Assembly (NCBI RefSeq): GCF_003719825.1
Contig: NZ_RIBS01000009.1
Location: 1 to 64,000, forward strand
Direction: 5' to 3'
DNA: 64,000 nt
From: Montanilutibacter psychrotolerans
GTDB lineage: Bacteria; Pseudomonadota; Gammaproteobacteria; Xanthomonadales; Xanthomonadaceae
This document shows, in pieces, positions 15,136 through 24,667 of this stretch. The position numbers and the translations under genes were made by a program. The stretch's first letter is position 1. Each line of letters starts with the position of its first letter. The notes under the pieces are model-generated. The model worked only from the letters and a program-made list of their open reading frames with translations, was not told where the DNA came from and made no database searches.

Positions 15136-15663
15136 ATGGACGACTACGAAGACGACGACGGCCCGGCGCCCGAGGACCTGGACGAGGACTCGCCCGAGGC
15201 GCGCGTCTGGCTGTTGCTGCAGCTGATCAACCCCGGCGACGAAGAAACCGCGGTGGCGCAGTTCGTCACCTACCAGGAAGCGCTCGGCGATCCGGCGTAC
15301 TCCGGACTGGAGCCGGTGTGGGTGCTGCGTGACCTGATCGACTGGCAGTCGGGCTTCTTCGTTGACGGCGACGATGTCACCGGCGCCATCGATGCGATCG
15401 AGCAACTGGTCTCGCGCTGGCGGTTGTGGATCGACTGGGGCGTCGAGGACGCCGGCGACGAGGAATTCCTCGCCCGCGCCGAGGTGCCCGAGCTGGTGTC
15501 GATCGCCTACGACCAGCTGCGTTCGCGCGGCTACACGCTGTGGACCTGGCAGACCGGCAGCGATGCCTGCGCCGGGTGGATCACCCGCAGCACCGATGAC
15601 GAGGCCATGCAGGCACTGGCAATCGAGCTGGGCATCGACCTGCGCGCTGGCAACGGCGAGTAG
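15136..15663 (+). CDS. Conserved acidic protein, possibly DUF6630-like
   Basis: The 175-residue protein starts with an acidic stretch MDDYEDDDGPAPEDLDEDSP followed by ARVWLLLQLINPGDEETAVAQF and a helical body with VLRDLIDWQSGFFVDGDDVTGA and ELVSIAYDQLRSRGYTLWTW. From memory this resembles the uncharacterised DUF6630 family found in Xanthomonadaceae; I am not certain of the name. No signal peptide or metal motif is visible. An upstream ATG at 15094 would add 14 residues. It is cytosolic and of unknown function. Confidence 0.7.
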   Translation: MDDYEDDDGPAPEDLDEDSPEARVWLLLQLINPGDEETAVAQFVTYQEALGDPAYSGLEPVWVLRDLIDWQSGFFVDGDDVTGAIDAIEQLVSRWRLWIDWGVEDAGDEEFLARAEVPELVSIAYDQLRSRGYTLWTWQTGSDACAGWITRSTDDEAMQALAIELGIDLRAGNGE

Positions 15664-15807
15664 ACCGGGCGCAGGGTTCCGGGGCGGGTAGGAAGCGTCG
15701 GCAAGGGCCTGTGCCAGTGCTTCCCGCCGGGGCGGGGTTCCCCCTCCCGCCCACTCGTTCCCCGCGCCACGTAAACTTCGCACCCGTTCCCGTTGTGAAG
15801 AACCCCC

Positions 15808-16929
15808 GTGCCTGCCGGCCAGACCGATCCCGCGCTCGAAACCCTGTTGCTGCCGTTTGCCGACGTCCTGCTGTCCTGGCCCGGTGAAGGCGGTGCGCTG
15901 TTCCTGCGCGCCCGTGAGGGCTGGCCGCTGCACCAGCAGGCGCTGCCGGGGCTGGTCTGCGCGCAGAGTTTCCGCGCCGATGCCCTGGCCCTGGAGCAGG
16001 CCGGTTTCACGCTGGTCGACGACGAGGCCGACGACGGCCGCCGCTATCCGCTGGTGATGGTGCTGCCGCCGCGCCAGCGCGAGGAATCGCGGGCCCTGTT
16101 CGCGCGCGCCATCGCGCGCACCGCGCCCGGCGGACGCGTGCTGGCGTGCGTGGAGAACAACGAAGGCGCGCGTTCGGCGCAGGACGACCTGGCGCGCATC
16201 GCCGGTGCGGTCGCCAACCTCAGCAAGAACAAGTGCCGGGTGTTCTGGACCGCACCCCTGCAGGGCGCCGCGGACCCGGCACTGGCCGCGCAATGGGCCA
16301 CGCTGGACGCCCCGCGCCAGATCGAGGGCGGGCGCTTCACCAGCCGCCCCGGCGTGTTCGCCTGGGATCGCATCGACCCGGCCTCCAAATTGCTGGTCAG
16401 CCACCTGCCGGCCGATCTGGCCGGGCGCGCGGCCGACCTCGGCGCCGGTTTCGGCTACCTCACCGCCGAGCTGCTGGCCCGCTGCCCGGGCATCAACACG
16501 GTCGACCTGTTCGAGGCCGAGGCGCGCGCGCTGACGCTCGCGCGTGCAAACCTGGCCGGCCAGCAGTCGCGTGCGGCGCTGGATTTCCGCTGGCACGACG
16601 TCACCGCTGGCGTCGGCAGCGGCGTGTACGACGTCATCGTGACCAACCCGCCGTTCCACACCCAGGGCCGCGCCGACCGTCCGGACATCGGCCGTCGCTT
16701 CATCGCGGTCGCCGCCGAAGCGCTCAAGCCCGGTGGCCGACTGTGGCTGGTGGCCAACCGCCACCTGCCTTACGAGGCGGTGCTGAGCGAGACCTTCGGC
16801 AACGTGCGCACGGTCGCGCAGAGCGACGGGTTCAAGATCGTCGAGGCGATCAAGGCGATGCCCACGCGCACCCCGTCGCCCGACACGCGCGCCGCCGGCA
16901 AGGCGGCGTTGCGGCGCGGCCGCTACTGA
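15808..16929 (+). CDS. rsmC: 16S rRNA m2G1207 methyltransferase
   Basis: RsmC methylates guanine 1207 of 16S rRNA in the 30S subunit. The 373-residue protein has the usual two halves: an N-terminal degenerate methyltransferase-like domain and a C-terminal catalytic Rossmann domain. The latter contains AADLGAGFGYLTAELLARCPG (SAM-binding motif I), VDLFEAEARALTLARANL, and the guanine-methylating motif NPPFH at about residues 280-284. The start codon is GTG at 15808. It is followed eleven bases later by rsuA, another 16S rRNA-modifying enzyme. Confidence 0.93.
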   Translation: MPAGQTDPALETLLLPFADVLLSWPGEGGALFLRAREGWPLHQQALPGLVCAQSFRADALALEQAGFTLVDDEADDGRRYPLVMVLPPRQREESRALFARAIARTAPGGRVLACVENNEGARSAQDDLARIAGAVANLSKNKCRVFWTAPLQGAADPALAAQWATLDAPRQIEGGRFTSRPGVFAWDRIDPASKLLVSHLPADLAGRAADLGAGFGYLTAELLARCPGINTVDLFEAEARALTLARANLAGQQSRAALDFRWHDVTAGVGSGVYDVIVTNPPFHTQGRADRPDIGRRFIAVAAEALKPGGRLWLVANRHLPYEAVLSETFGNVRTVAQSDGFKIVEAIKAMPTRTPSPDTRAAGKAALRRGRY

Positions 16930-16939
16930 GGCGGCCGCG

Positions 16940-17641
16940 ATGAAACTCGTCAAGCGGATCGCCAACCTGGGGTATGGCAGCCGCAAACAGGTCGCGGCGA
17001 TGTTCCGCGAGGGCCGTGTCACCGACGCCGACGGCGAGGTGCTTTACGCCGACGACCAGGTCGAACACGACGCGGTGCGGATCGACGAAGAACCGCTGGA
17101 CCCGCCCGCCGGCCTGGTGCTGATGCTGCACAAGCCGATCGGCTACACCTGCTCGACCAAGGACCCCGGTCGCGTGGTCTACGACTTGCTGCCGCCGCGC
17201 TATCGCCTGCGCGCGCCATTGCTGTCGACGGTGGGGCGGCTGGACCGCGACACCAGCGGGCTGCTGCTGATGACCGACGACGGCGGCCTGCTGCACCGCA
17301 TCGTCTCGCCCAAGGCCAACCTGGCCAAGGTCTACGAGGCCGCGCTGGCCTCGGACCTGCGCGGTGACGAGGCCGCCGTGTTCGGCAGTGGCACGCTGAT
17401 GCTGGAGTCGGAAAAGGAGCCGTTGGCGCCTGCCGGATTCAGCGCGGTCGATGCGCGCCACGCACGGGTGACCCTGATCGAGGGGCGCTATCACCAGGTG
17501 CGGCGGATGTTCGCCGCCGTGGGAAACCACGTCGACACACTGCACCGCAGCCGCATCGGCGGCCTGACCCTGGACGGGCTGGCGCCCGGCGAATGGCGGG
17601 TGCTCGGCCCGGCCGACATCGAGCAGCTGTTCAACGGCTGA
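16940..17641 (+). CDS. rsuA: 16S rRNA pseudouridine synthase (RsuA family)
   Basis: Enzymes of this family convert U516 of 16S rRNA to pseudouridine. The 233-residue protein has an N-terminal S4-like RNA-binding segment (MKLVKRIANLGYGSRKQVAA), then HKPIGYTCSTKD and the catalytic motif GRLDRDTSGLLLMTDDG, with the nucleophilic Asp near residue 102. EGRYHQVRRMFAAVGNHV is the typical C-terminal block. Size and motifs fit RsuA better than RluB/E/F, but the family members are hard to separate by eye. It directly follows rsmC and is probably in the same transcript. Confidence 0.88.
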   Translation: MKLVKRIANLGYGSRKQVAAMFREGRVTDADGEVLYADDQVEHDAVRIDEEPLDPPAGLVLMLHKPIGYTCSTKDPGRVVYDLLPPRYRLRAPLLSTVGRLDRDTSGLLLMTDDGGLLHRIVSPKANLAKVYEAALASDLRGDEAAVFGSGTLMLESEKEPLAPAGFSAVDARHARVTLIEGRYHQVRRMFAAVGNHVDTLHRSRIGGLTLDGLAPGEWRVLGPADIEQLFNG

Positions 17642-17750
17642 CCCGGGCGGACGGCCCGTCGCGCGCGGCCGTGGGTCCGGGCCGCCTGGCCTCCCGTGCC
17701 CGAGGGCAGGAGGAGGTCCAGGGGGCGGGAAGTCCAGGAGCGTGCTGTCG

Positions 17751-18326
17751 TTACGGCGCGAGCAGCTTGTGCCAGCCCTCGATTCCCAGCTTCTCCAGCG
17801 TTTCGAGGTTGCGCTCGACGATCACTTCCGGGTCCGGAAATGCCGCCACCGCGCGCTCGACGCTGGCCTCGCGCAGCAGGTGCAGCATCGGGTAGGGCGA
17901 GCGGTTGCTGCAGTTGCCCACGTCGTCGATGTCGCTGCCGGCGAACTGGTAGTCCGGATGGAAGCTGGCGACCTGGATCTCGCCCTCGTAGCCCAATTCC
18001 TCGACGGCCGCGTCGGCCAGGTCCAGGAAGTCGTTGTAGTCGAGGAAATCGCCCAGCACGTGCGGGTGCACGATCAGCGTCGTGTCGATCTCGTCCGGGT
18101 CGGTCGCTTGCAGGCGCGCGAGCTCCTCGCCCAGTTGCACCAGCAACGCCTCCTCGTCGTGCGCATCGCTGAGCACGAATCGCACCTGTTGCTTGGCGTA
18201 CACGGCCTTGGCGAAAGGGCACAGGTTGAGCCCGATCACCGCGCGTTCCAGCCAGCGGCGGGTGGCGGCGATCGGGTCTTCGGCGTCCGTGGCAGGCGCG
18301 GCGCCGGCGGGCTGCGACTCAGTCAC
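17751..18326 (-). CDS. DUF1415 family protein
   Basis: The 191-residue protein has the hallmark stretches of DUF1415: RRWLERAVIGLNLCPFAKAVY near the N-terminus, then TTLIVHPHVLGDFLDYNDFL, VASFHPDYQFAG and NRSPYPMLHLLREASVERAV. The conserved Cys, His and Asp residues suggest an enzyme, but no activity is known. The GTG start overlaps the stop of yajQ (GTGACTGA), so the two are likely translationally coupled. A short variable N-terminus (VTESQPAGAAPATDA) precedes the domain. Confidence 0.85.
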   Translation of the reverse strand: MTESQPAGAAPATDAEDPIAATRRWLERAVIGLNLCPFAKAVYAKQQVRFVLSDAHDEEALLVQLGEELARLQATDPDEIDTTLIVHPHVLGDFLDYNDFLDLADAAVEELGYEGEIQVASFHPDYQFAGSDIDDVGNCSNRSPYPMLHLLREASVERAVAAFPDPEVIVERNLETLEKLGIEGWHKLLAP

Positions 18327-18801
18327 GGAAGTTGTCGAACTGCAGCGGGCGCTCGTATTCGCTGGCGCGCAGCAGCGCCATCGCTGCCTGCAGGTCGTCA
18401 CGCTTCTTGCCCGTCACGCGCAGCTTGTCGCCGTTGATCTGGCTGTCGACCTTGAGCTTGGCGTCCTTGATCGCGCCCTGGATCTTCTTGGCCAGGTCGC
18501 GTTCGATGCCCTGCTTGATGGTGATCTTCTGGCGCGCGCCGGCGAGGTTGGTCTCGACATCACCGAACTCCAGGCAGCGCGCGTCGATGCCACGCGCGAT
18601 CAGACGCGCGCGCAGGATGTCTTCCATCTGCTTGAGCTGGAAATCGCTGGGGGCGGACTGGTTGATGAGCTTGTCGTCCAGCTCGAACCTGGCGTCGACG
18701 CCCTTGAAGTCGAAACGCGTGGTGAGTTCGCGATTGGCCTGGTCGATGGCGTTGGTGAGTTCGTGGGTGTCGACTTCGGAGACGACGTCGAAGGAAGGCA
18801 T
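18319..18801 (-). CDS. yajQ: YajQ-family nucleotide-binding protein
   Basis: The 160-residue sequence matches YajQ throughout: MPSFDVVSEVDTHELTNAID, TTRFDFKGVDARFELDD, QMEDILRARLIARGID, KITIKQGIERDLAKKIQGAIKD and VDSQINGDKLRVTGKKRDDLQAAM. In Xanthomonas campestris a YajQ protein binds cyclic di-GMP and, with a LysR-type regulator, controls virulence genes. That role is plausible for this close relative but is inferred. It is the first gene of a two-gene run with the DUF1415 protein. Confidence 0.95.
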   Translation of the reverse strand: MPSFDVVSEVDTHELTNAIDQANRELTTRFDFKGVDARFELDDKLINQSAPSDFQLKQMEDILRARLIARGIDARCLEFGDVETNLAGARQKITIKQGIERDLAKKIQGAIKDAKLKVDSQINGDKLRVTGKKRDDLQAAMALLRASEYERPLQFDNFRD

Positions 18802-18961
18802 GGCGGGCTCCGGTCATGGATCGTGGGGGCGAAAGGGTAGCGCAAGCACGGTGTGACGCGCGCATTGCGCCCGTGCGACGCCGGCGTGGCTGGGTTGGCT
18901 AGACTGGTGGTCGATCGCCCCACGTCGCGGCATCCGCGCCCCCGTCGCTCCGAGGATCCCC

Positions 18962-20032
18962 ATGCTCAAGACTCCCGCCTATGCCGCGTTGAACGGCCAA
19001 TCGCCGCTGGCGCCGTATGCCATCGAACGCCGCGAGCCAGGCCCGAACGAGGTCCTGATCGATATCCTCTATTGCGGCGTCTGCCATTCCGACCTGCACC
19101 AGGCACGCGACGAATGGGGCGGCGGCAACCACTTCCCGATGGTGCCGGGCCACGAGATCGTCGGACGCGTCAGCCAGGTCGGCAGCGCGGTGACGCGCTA
19201 CGCGGTGGGCGATGCGGTCGGGGTCGGGTGCTTCGTCGACTCGTGCCGCACCTGTCCGCAATGCACGGCCGGCCAGGAGCAGCACTGCGACTTCGGCATG
19301 AGCGGCACGTACAACAGCTTCGAGCGCGACGCCGCCCACCGCTTCGATCGTTCGCGCCCGACCTGGGGCGGCTACTCGACGCGGATCACCGTCGACCAGG
19401 ACTACGTGCTGCGCATTCCCAAGGGCATGCCGCTGGATCGCGCCGCGCCGCTGTTGTGCGCAGGCATCACCACCTACTCGCCGCTGCGCCAGTACGGCGT
19501 CAAGGCCGGCGACGAGGTCGCGGTGGTCGGGCTGGGCGGGTTGGGGCACATGGCCGTCAAGCTGGCGGCCGCCATGGGCGCGCGCGTCACCGTGCTCAGC
19601 ACCTCCGAATCCAAGCGCGCGGCGGCACTGGAACTGGGCGCGGCGGACTTCGCCAGCACGCGCGATCCGGCCACGTTCAAGCAACTCGCCGGCCGCTTCG
19701 ATCTGGTCCTGGACACCGTGTCGGCCGAGCACGACTACAACGCCTATCTGGAGCTGCTGAAGTTCGCCGGCACCATGGTGATCGTCGGCATCCCCAACGA
19801 GCCCGCGCCGGTGGCGGCGTTTCCGTTGATCCTGCGCCGTCGCAAGCTGGCCGGCTCGCTGATCGGCGGCATCCGCGAGACCCAGGAGATGCTGGACTTC
19901 TGCGCTGCGCACGGCGTCGCATCGGACATCGAGCTGATCGACATCGCCGATATCAACGACGCCTACGAACGCATGATCCGCGGCGACGTGCGGTACCGGT
20001 TCGTGATCGATATCGCCAGCCTGAAGGGCTGA
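18962..20032 (+). CDS. Zinc-dependent alcohol dehydrogenase (YahK/CAD type)
   Basis: This medium-chain dehydrogenase of 356 residues oxidises alcohols or reduces aldehydes with NAD(P)H. Catalytic zinc ligands are in GVCHSDLH (near residue 40) and GHEIVG. The four structural-zinc cysteines are in [15 protein letters not shown]. The nucleotide-binding loop is [20 protein letters not shown]-type and WGGYSTRI segments place it with the NADPH-dependent aldehyde reductase (YahK, cinnamyl alcohol dehydrogenase) subgroup. The exact substrate is not visible. It is a single gene divergent from yajQ. Confidence 0.9.
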   Translation: MLKTPAYAALNGQSPLAPYAIERREPGPNEVLIDILYCGVCHSDLHQARDEWGGGNHFPMVPGHEIVGRVSQVGSAVTRYAVGDAVGVGCFVDSCRTCPQCTAGQEQHCDFGMSGTYNSFERDAAHRFDRSRPTWGGYSTRITVDQDYVLRIPKGMPLDRAAPLLCAGITTYSPLRQYGVKAGDEVAVVGLGGLGHMAVKLAAAMGARVTVLSTSESKRAAALELGAADFASTRDPATFKQLAGRFDLVLDTVSAEHDYNAYLELLKFAGTMVIVGIPNEPAPVAAFPLILRRRKLAGSLIGGIRETQEMLDFCAAHGVASDIELIDIADINDAYERMIRGDVRYRFVIDIASLKG

Positions 20033-20093
20033 CGGGCCGGCGCAGCGCGAGGTCGACCGCGCCCGGTGCGCGGCGATCGATCTCGCCGCGCGT

Positions 20094-20753
20094 TCAATGG
20101 GGCGGGTCCACCACGGCCTGCTCCACCACGGTCAACTCACCGCGATCGGCCTGGCTGGCCACTTCAATCCAGACCACACGGCTCCTCTGGCGGATCAGGT
20201 AGGTGTGCGGCAGGCAGACCTCGCACGTGGTGGGCGGGAACGTGACGGACGGTGTTTCGCGTCCGATCTCGATGCCGCCCAGCGCCGTGATCTCCCTGGC
20301 GTAGTGCCGCGCAAACGCCTCGGGCGTCCACGCCCGCGCACCGGCAGGCGACAACGCGTAGCGCGCGCGATGCACCCGGCCCTCGACCAGCATCGGATGC
20401 CCGCGGGCCTGCATGTACTCGAAGCCGGTTCCGGCCATGTTGCTGGGCATCGGGGCGTCGTGGAGGCCTTGGGGCGGTTTCAGCAGCGGAAACGGCGGTA
20501 GCCATGCCTGGCTCTCGCGCACGCTGGCCGCGTCGAACGCGACGGCCGGGGAGGTGGCCGGTGGAGCGGTGGCGGGCAGCGCATCGTCCGGGCCGATCGT
20601 CGCCACCGGCTGCACTGGCTTTTCCGCGCCCGAAGGCGATTCCGGGGCTGGGTCGCGGTCCTTGCAGTTGCTGAGGCAAAGCGTTGCCGCCAGCGCGAGC
20701 GCAGGGGCGGCGGCATGCAGCCAAGTTGGATCGGCTGTCGGGCGCGAGCTCAT
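20094..20753 (-). CDS. Putative lipoprotein of unknown function
   Basis: The 219-residue protein has an N-terminal hydrophobic stretch (about residues 12-28) ending LCLSNCKDR, where the Cys could be lipidated. A Pro/Ala-rich linker (PAPESPSGAEKPVQP) follows. The folded part has YMQARGHPMLVEGRVHRARYAL and TPEAFARHYAREITALGG, then a VTFPPTTCEVCLPHTYLIRQRSRVVWIEVAS segment with a CxxC pair. I do not recognise a family. It is convergent with the alcohol dehydrogenase and divergent from the following membrane protein gene. Confidence 0.65.
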   Translation of the reverse strand: MSSRPTADPTWLHAAAPALALAATLCLSNCKDRDPAPESPSGAEKPVQPVATIGPDDALPATAPPATSPAVAFDAASVRESQAWLPPFPLLKPPQGLHDAPMPSNMAGTGFEYMQARGHPMLVEGRVHRARYALSPAGARAWTPEAFARHYAREITALGGIEIGRETPSVTFPPTTCEVCLPHTYLIRQRSRVVWIEVASQADRGELTVVEQAVVDPPH

Positions 20754-20949
20754 GGGGGGGCATCCGGCCGTGCGGCGCAGGGCTCGTGTTTATGAACGCG
20801 GAACCGCGACCGGGCCGGGCGCCGCCGGTCCACGACGCCGCGCCGCACGACGGCCACAACGGCCACAACGGCCAGGCAACGCGCGCGCAAACCAGCGGAA
20901 GTCCCAGGCCACACGGCTATGCTGACCGCTCCCACGCCCGGAGCCGGCG

Positions 20950-21516
20950 ATGCCCCTGCTGCTGATTCCCTTGCTGCTGGTGGTGCTGGTGCTGTTGTGG
21001 CTGCTGCTGCTGCCGGTGGCGATGCGCCAGCGCTACCGCGCCGGCACCGCGCGGCGTCGGGCGATGGTGTGGCCGTTGCGGATCAACGCATTCGCCCTGG
21101 CGGTGTCGCTCCTGTTGCTGCTGGTCAGCAGCTGGTTGCTGGGCTTCTGGGTGGAGGCGGCACTCGCGCACGCTGCGATCGGTACTGCCGTGGGCATGCT
21201 GCTGGGGCTCGGCGGATTGGCGCTGACCCGCTTCGAGACCCTCCCACAGGGCTGGGCTTACACGCCGAACCGCTGGCTGGTGCTGGCGCTGAGCCTGCTG
21301 GTTGCCGGACGCCTGCTGTTCGGGCTGGTGCGCGGCTGGCAGGCCTGGCACGGAGGCGTCGGTCATGCCCAATGGGCCGCGCAACAGGGCGGCATGCTGG
21401 CGGTGGCCGGGCTGCTGCTGGGCTACTACCTCGCCTACAACTGGGGCCTGCGTCGCCGGCTGCGACGGATGCCGGCGGTCGCTCGCGATGCCGGACCGGC
21501 CGATCGGCCCGGTTGA
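20950..21516 (+). CDS. DUF1453-like (CcdC-type) membrane protein
   Basis: The 188-residue protein is strongly hydrophobic, with membrane spans near residues 2-22, 48-68, 74-95, 110-130 and 145-165. Between the third and fourth lies LTRFETLPQGWAYTPNRWLV, a pattern I associate with the DUF1453 family. Basic clusters (RQRYRAGTARRRAM and RRRLRRM) flank the helices and would sit in the cytoplasm. Function is unknown. It may be transcribed with the following transporter gene. Confidence 0.7.
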   Translation: MPLLLIPLLLVVLVLLWLLLLPVAMRQRYRAGTARRRAMVWPLRINAFALAVSLLLLLVSSWLLGFWVEAALAHAAIGTAVGMLLGLGGLALTRFETLPQGWAYTPNRWLVLALSLLVAGRLLFGLVRGWQAWHGGVGHAQWAAQQGGMLAVAGLLLGYYLAYNWGLRRRLRRMPAVARDAGPADRPG

Positions 21517-21728
21517 GATGCCGTCCGGAAGACCTGGATCGAGGGCGGGCATGACGGCCGGGCCGCGGTGATCCTTCGGCACGCCGGCCCCACGCCGGAC
21601 GGGCTGGAGGCACGCACACACCATCGGCGCTATTGCCGCGCTGCCGACCTGCGGGCAGGCTCGTCGTCCCGGAGGTCGCGCGCCCGGCGTGACCGACGCG
21701 TGCCTCACCGTTCCTGTCGAGACTCCCG

Positions 21729-22667
21729 ATGTCCGCAACCCAGATCCCGTCGCCCGGCGGCGCGCCAATCCGTCGCGCGCCGCCCGTACGAACCGCGCGC
21801 CAGACGCGCAACGCGGTGCTGCTGATGCTGCTCGCCGTCGGCCTGTTCGCGCTGATGGATGCCGGTCTCAAGCAGCTCTCCGCGCACTACCCGGCCTTCC
21901 AGGTGGCGGCGTTGCGCGGTGCGGCGTCGTTGCCGCTGGTGCTGGTCTGGGCGCTGGCGACCGCCGGCATCGGCCCGCTGCTGCGCGTTCGCTGGTCGCT
22001 GCACCTGCTGCGCGGCGTGCTGGGCGTGGCGATGATGGCCTCGTTCGTGTTTGCGCTGAAGACATTGCCGCTGTCGACCGCGTACTCGGTGTTCTTCGTC
22101 GCGCCGCTGCTGATCACCGCGCTCTCGGTGCCGATGCTGGGCGAACACGTCGGTCCGCGTCGCTGGACCGCGATCGTGCTGGGCCTGGTCGGTGTGCTGG
22201 TGCTGCTGCGGCCGACCGGCGAGGGCCTGATGAGCATGGCCTCGTTGGCGGTGCTGCTGGCGGCGCTGATGTACGCGATCAGCGCGATCAGCGTGCGGGT
22301 GCTGGCGCGCACCGACAGCACGCAGTCGATGATGGTGTGGTTGATGACGATGATCGCGCTCGGGGCCGGCGTGCTGGCGATCCCGGACTGGGTGCCGATC
22401 GATGCCGGCGACCTGTGGATCATCGCCGGCGTCGGCGTGTCCGGCGCGTTTGGCCAATACGCGATCACCGAAGCGTTCCGCCTTGGCGAGGCCTCGCAGA
22501 TCGCACCGCTCGAATACACCGCGCTGGTGTGGGGCGTGCTGTTGGACCTGGGGTTGTGGGGCGTGCTGCCCGATGCGATCACCTGGCTGGGCTCGGCGAT
22601 CATCGTCGCCAGCGGCCTGTACCTGCTCAGGCGCGAGAAGGTGCACGCCGAGGCCGAGCATCCCTGA
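21729..22667 (+). CDS. EamA/DMT-superfamily transporter
   Basis: The 312-residue protein has ten hydrophobic segments in two EamA repeats of five, beginning VLLMLLAVGLFALMDAGLKQLS and, in the second half, DLWIIAGVGVSGAFGQYAITEAF. The SEYTALVWGVLLD-like end of the second repeat (PLEYTALVWGVLLDLGLW) is typical of drug/metabolite exporters. Members export amino acids, nucleosides or small metabolites; the substrate is not readable. It ends 80 bases before the convergent ompW gene with a shared hairpin between them. Confidence 0.88.
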   Translation: MSATQIPSPGGAPIRRAPPVRTARQTRNAVLLMLLAVGLFALMDAGLKQLSAHYPAFQVAALRGAASLPLVLVWALATAGIGPLLRVRWSLHLLRGVLGVAMMASFVFALKTLPLSTAYSVFFVAPLLITALSVPMLGEHVGPRRWTAIVLGLVGVLVLLRPTGEGLMSMASLAVLLAALMYAISAISVRVLARTDSTQSMMVWLMTMIALGAGVLAIPDWVPIDAGDLWIIAGVGVSGAFGQYAITEAFRLGEASQIAPLEYTALVWGVLLDLGLWGVLPDAITWLGSAIIVASGLYLLRREKVHAEAEHP

Positions 22668-22686
22668 GGCGGCAGGTGCACGACAA

Positions 22687-22714
22687 CGCAGGAGCCGGAT
22701 TGCCGGCTCCTGCG
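22687..22714. terminator. Hairpin between convergent eamA and ompW
   Basis: A perfect 12-bp stem CGCAGGAGCCGG / CCGGCTCCTGCG with loop ATTG lies between two convergent genes. It has no T-run on either strand but its placement fits a shared terminator. Confidence 0.6.
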
Positions 22715-22748
22715 TGGGGGTGGGTTGCCGCGGCCGGTGCGGCCTGGA

Positions 22749-23477
22749 TCAGAAGCGCGCGCCGATGCCAACGCCCAGCATCACGGGTTCGAGCTTTGCT
22801 TCGCCAACGTTGGCGCCATCCAGCTTCACGTCCGATCCGCCATGCAGGTAGCGCATGTCCGCGCGGGCGAACCAGGTCGGGGTGAAGTTGAGGTCGACGC
22901 CGGCCGTCGCCATCGCGCCCTTGGCCGTTTCCACGCCGATGCGGCGGCCGGCGAGGTCGCCAGTGGGGGCGGCGTTCTCGTTGTCGTAGTTGCTTTCGTA
23001 GTAGCCCAGGCCCACGAAGGGGCGCACGGTCGAATCGGCGTCGCGGAAGTGGTACTGGCCGCTCACCGCATAGGGCTGCGAGTTGACGCTGCCGGCCTTG
23101 CCGTTGGCGGTGTTGACGCGGTGGCCGAGCTTGTCGGCCGCGCCCCACGCCTCGACGGCGATGTTGTCGGTGACGTAGTAGCTCGCGCTGAGCGTGGCGA
23201 CGCCATCGCCATCGGCCTGCACGCGGCTGCCATCGATCTGTGGATTGCGGGTGGGCTCGGCCAGTGCGTACCCGCCGACCACGGCGAATCGCTTGCCGCT
23301 GGCGCTTTCGGTGGTGGGTTGTTCGGTGGGTGCGGCGCTGGTGTCGGTGGGGCCGACATCCTGTGCCAGTGCCGCCGCGGGGAGGAGGACGAGCGCGCCG
23401 GCGAGCGCGATGCTTGTGGTGCGCAGTGCCGGGAAAAGGTGCGAGGTCGAAGGGGTGACCGTGGCAATCGGGTTCAT
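22749..23477 (-). CDS. ompW: OmpW-family outer membrane protein
   Basis: OmpW is an eight-stranded outer membrane barrel thought to pass small hydrophobic molecules. The 242-residue protein has a signal peptide ending AAALAQD near residue 39. Amphipathic strands follow: RFAVVGGYALAEP, GVATLSASYYVTDNIAVEAWG, STVRPFVGLGYYESNYDN, TWFARADMRYL and LEPVMLGVGIGARF, with the C-terminal Phe required for barrel assembly. FVGLGYYESNYD and WFARADMRYL are typical of the family. ATG 23477 is the natural start. Confidence 0.88.
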   Translation of the reverse strand: MNPIATVTPSTSHLFPALRTTSIALAGALVLLPAAALAQDVGPTDTSAAPTEQPTTESASGKRFAVVGGYALAEPTRNPQIDGSRVQADGDGVATLSASYYVTDNIAVEAWGAADKLGHRVNTANGKAGSVNSQPYAVSGQYHFRDADSTVRPFVGLGYYESNYDNENAAPTGDLAGRRIGVETAKGAMATAGVDLNFTPTWFARADMRYLHGGSDVKLDGANVGEAKLEPVMLGVGIGARF

Positions 23478-23758
23478 GCAGCAACTCCTTGTTCTGTTCA
23501 TTGGTGCGGGCCGCGCGGGGGCATCGGCCAGCGCGGACACCTTGGCCTGGGGGCAATGAACATCGCTTGTGCTGCGGTCCGGCTAGTGCGGAACTTTTGC
23601 GGATGTGACGGCTGTGTCGACGTGCGGGCTGCTCGATGCGACGTGCCCGGATCGCGCCGACAGCGCCTTCCCGGGCGGTCCAGGGCATGACCAACGGCAG
23701 TGCGGGCGGTGTGCGTCCAAGGGCAAGATAGGCCCATCCCAAGGACCCGGAGTCGCCC

Positions 23759-24520
23759 ATGCGTCGCGTCGCAACGATTGTCCTGCTGTCGATGGCGGCC
23801 CACACCGCGCTGGCCGGCAACAAGGGGTGCGATGTCAAAAGCGACTACCACCTCACGCTCAACGATCGCAGCCTGATCCTGACTCGCGACCCCGATACCG
23901 CCGTGGGCCAGCCGCACGCGATCGTGATGCGCCAGGGGCGGATGTTCGTGGACAACCGCTGGGTCCAGCTCAGCGCCGAGGACAGCCGCCGCATCGCCGA
24001 TTTCGAGACCGGCGCGCGCGCGGCGATGCCCGAAGCGCAGGCGATCGGTCGCGATGCCGCGCGCATCGCATTCGACGTGCTGGGCGAGGTGGCGGCCGGG
24101 TTCACCAGCAACCCGCGGCTGAGCCGCAGCAAGCTCGACGCCGCGCGCAGCCGGCTCGACGCGCGGCTGGCGCGTTCGGTCACCCCGACCCGCTTCAGCA
24201 ACGCCGACCTGGGTGACGGCATCGGCGACGCGGTCGGCGAGGTGCTGCCCAGTCTGCTGGGCGATGTCATCGGTGGCGCGGTCACGGCCGCATTGAGCGG
24301 CGACAGCGAACGCCTGCAACGCATGAGCAACATCGAGGACCAGTTGGACCGCCGCATCAAGCCGCTTGCCGACGCCCTGGAAGCCCGTGCCATGGGCCTG
24401 TGCCAGCGCATGATCGAACTGGACCGCCTGGAGGACTCGCTGGCGTTCCGCCAACCCGGCGGGCAGTCGTTGCAATTGCTGCGGGTCGAGCTGGAACCGC
24501 CGAAATCCTCCGACAACTGA
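23759..24520 (+). CDS. DUF2884 (YggN-like) periplasmic protein
   Basis: The 253-residue protein has a signal peptide (residues 1-19, cleaved after ALA-G). The mature part begins NKGCDVKSDYHLTLNDRSLIL and continues with MRQGRMFVDNRWVQLSAEDSRRIADFE, the core of the DUF2884 family, and a C-terminal helical region with LCQRMIELDRLEDSLAF. Two mature cysteines (near residues 24 and 225) may form a disulphide. Function is unknown; the E. coli homologue YggN is also uncharacterised. It lies upstream of the aceF gene. Confidence 0.82.
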   Translation: MRRVATIVLLSMAAHTALAGNKGCDVKSDYHLTLNDRSLILTRDPDTAVGQPHAIVMRQGRMFVDNRWVQLSAEDSRRIADFETGARAAMPEAQAIGRDAARIAFDVLGEVAAGFTSNPRLSRSKLDAARSRLDARLARSVTPTRFSNADLGDGIGDAVGEVLPSLLGDVIGGAVTAALSGDSERLQRMSNIEDQLDRRIKPLADALEARAMGLCQRMIELDRLEDSLAFRQPGGQSLQLLRVELEPPKSSDN

Positions 24521-24667
24521 CGGCCTTTTCGGCCCGACGGCTCCTGCCCTGGGTCGCAACGGCGGGCGCCACAGCCGGGGTCGCACCCGCGGCAGGGACG
24601 ACCCGCGGTTGGCGCTGTCGCATGGAGGGGTGACAATGGGGGCTTTCGCGCATGGCGGACCCCCAGC

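Noticed and set aside
20864-20886. GGCCACAAC tandem repeat as a regulatory element
   Set aside because: It is a short two-unit repeat in GC-rich intergenic DNA without a promoter-like context; chance is enough.
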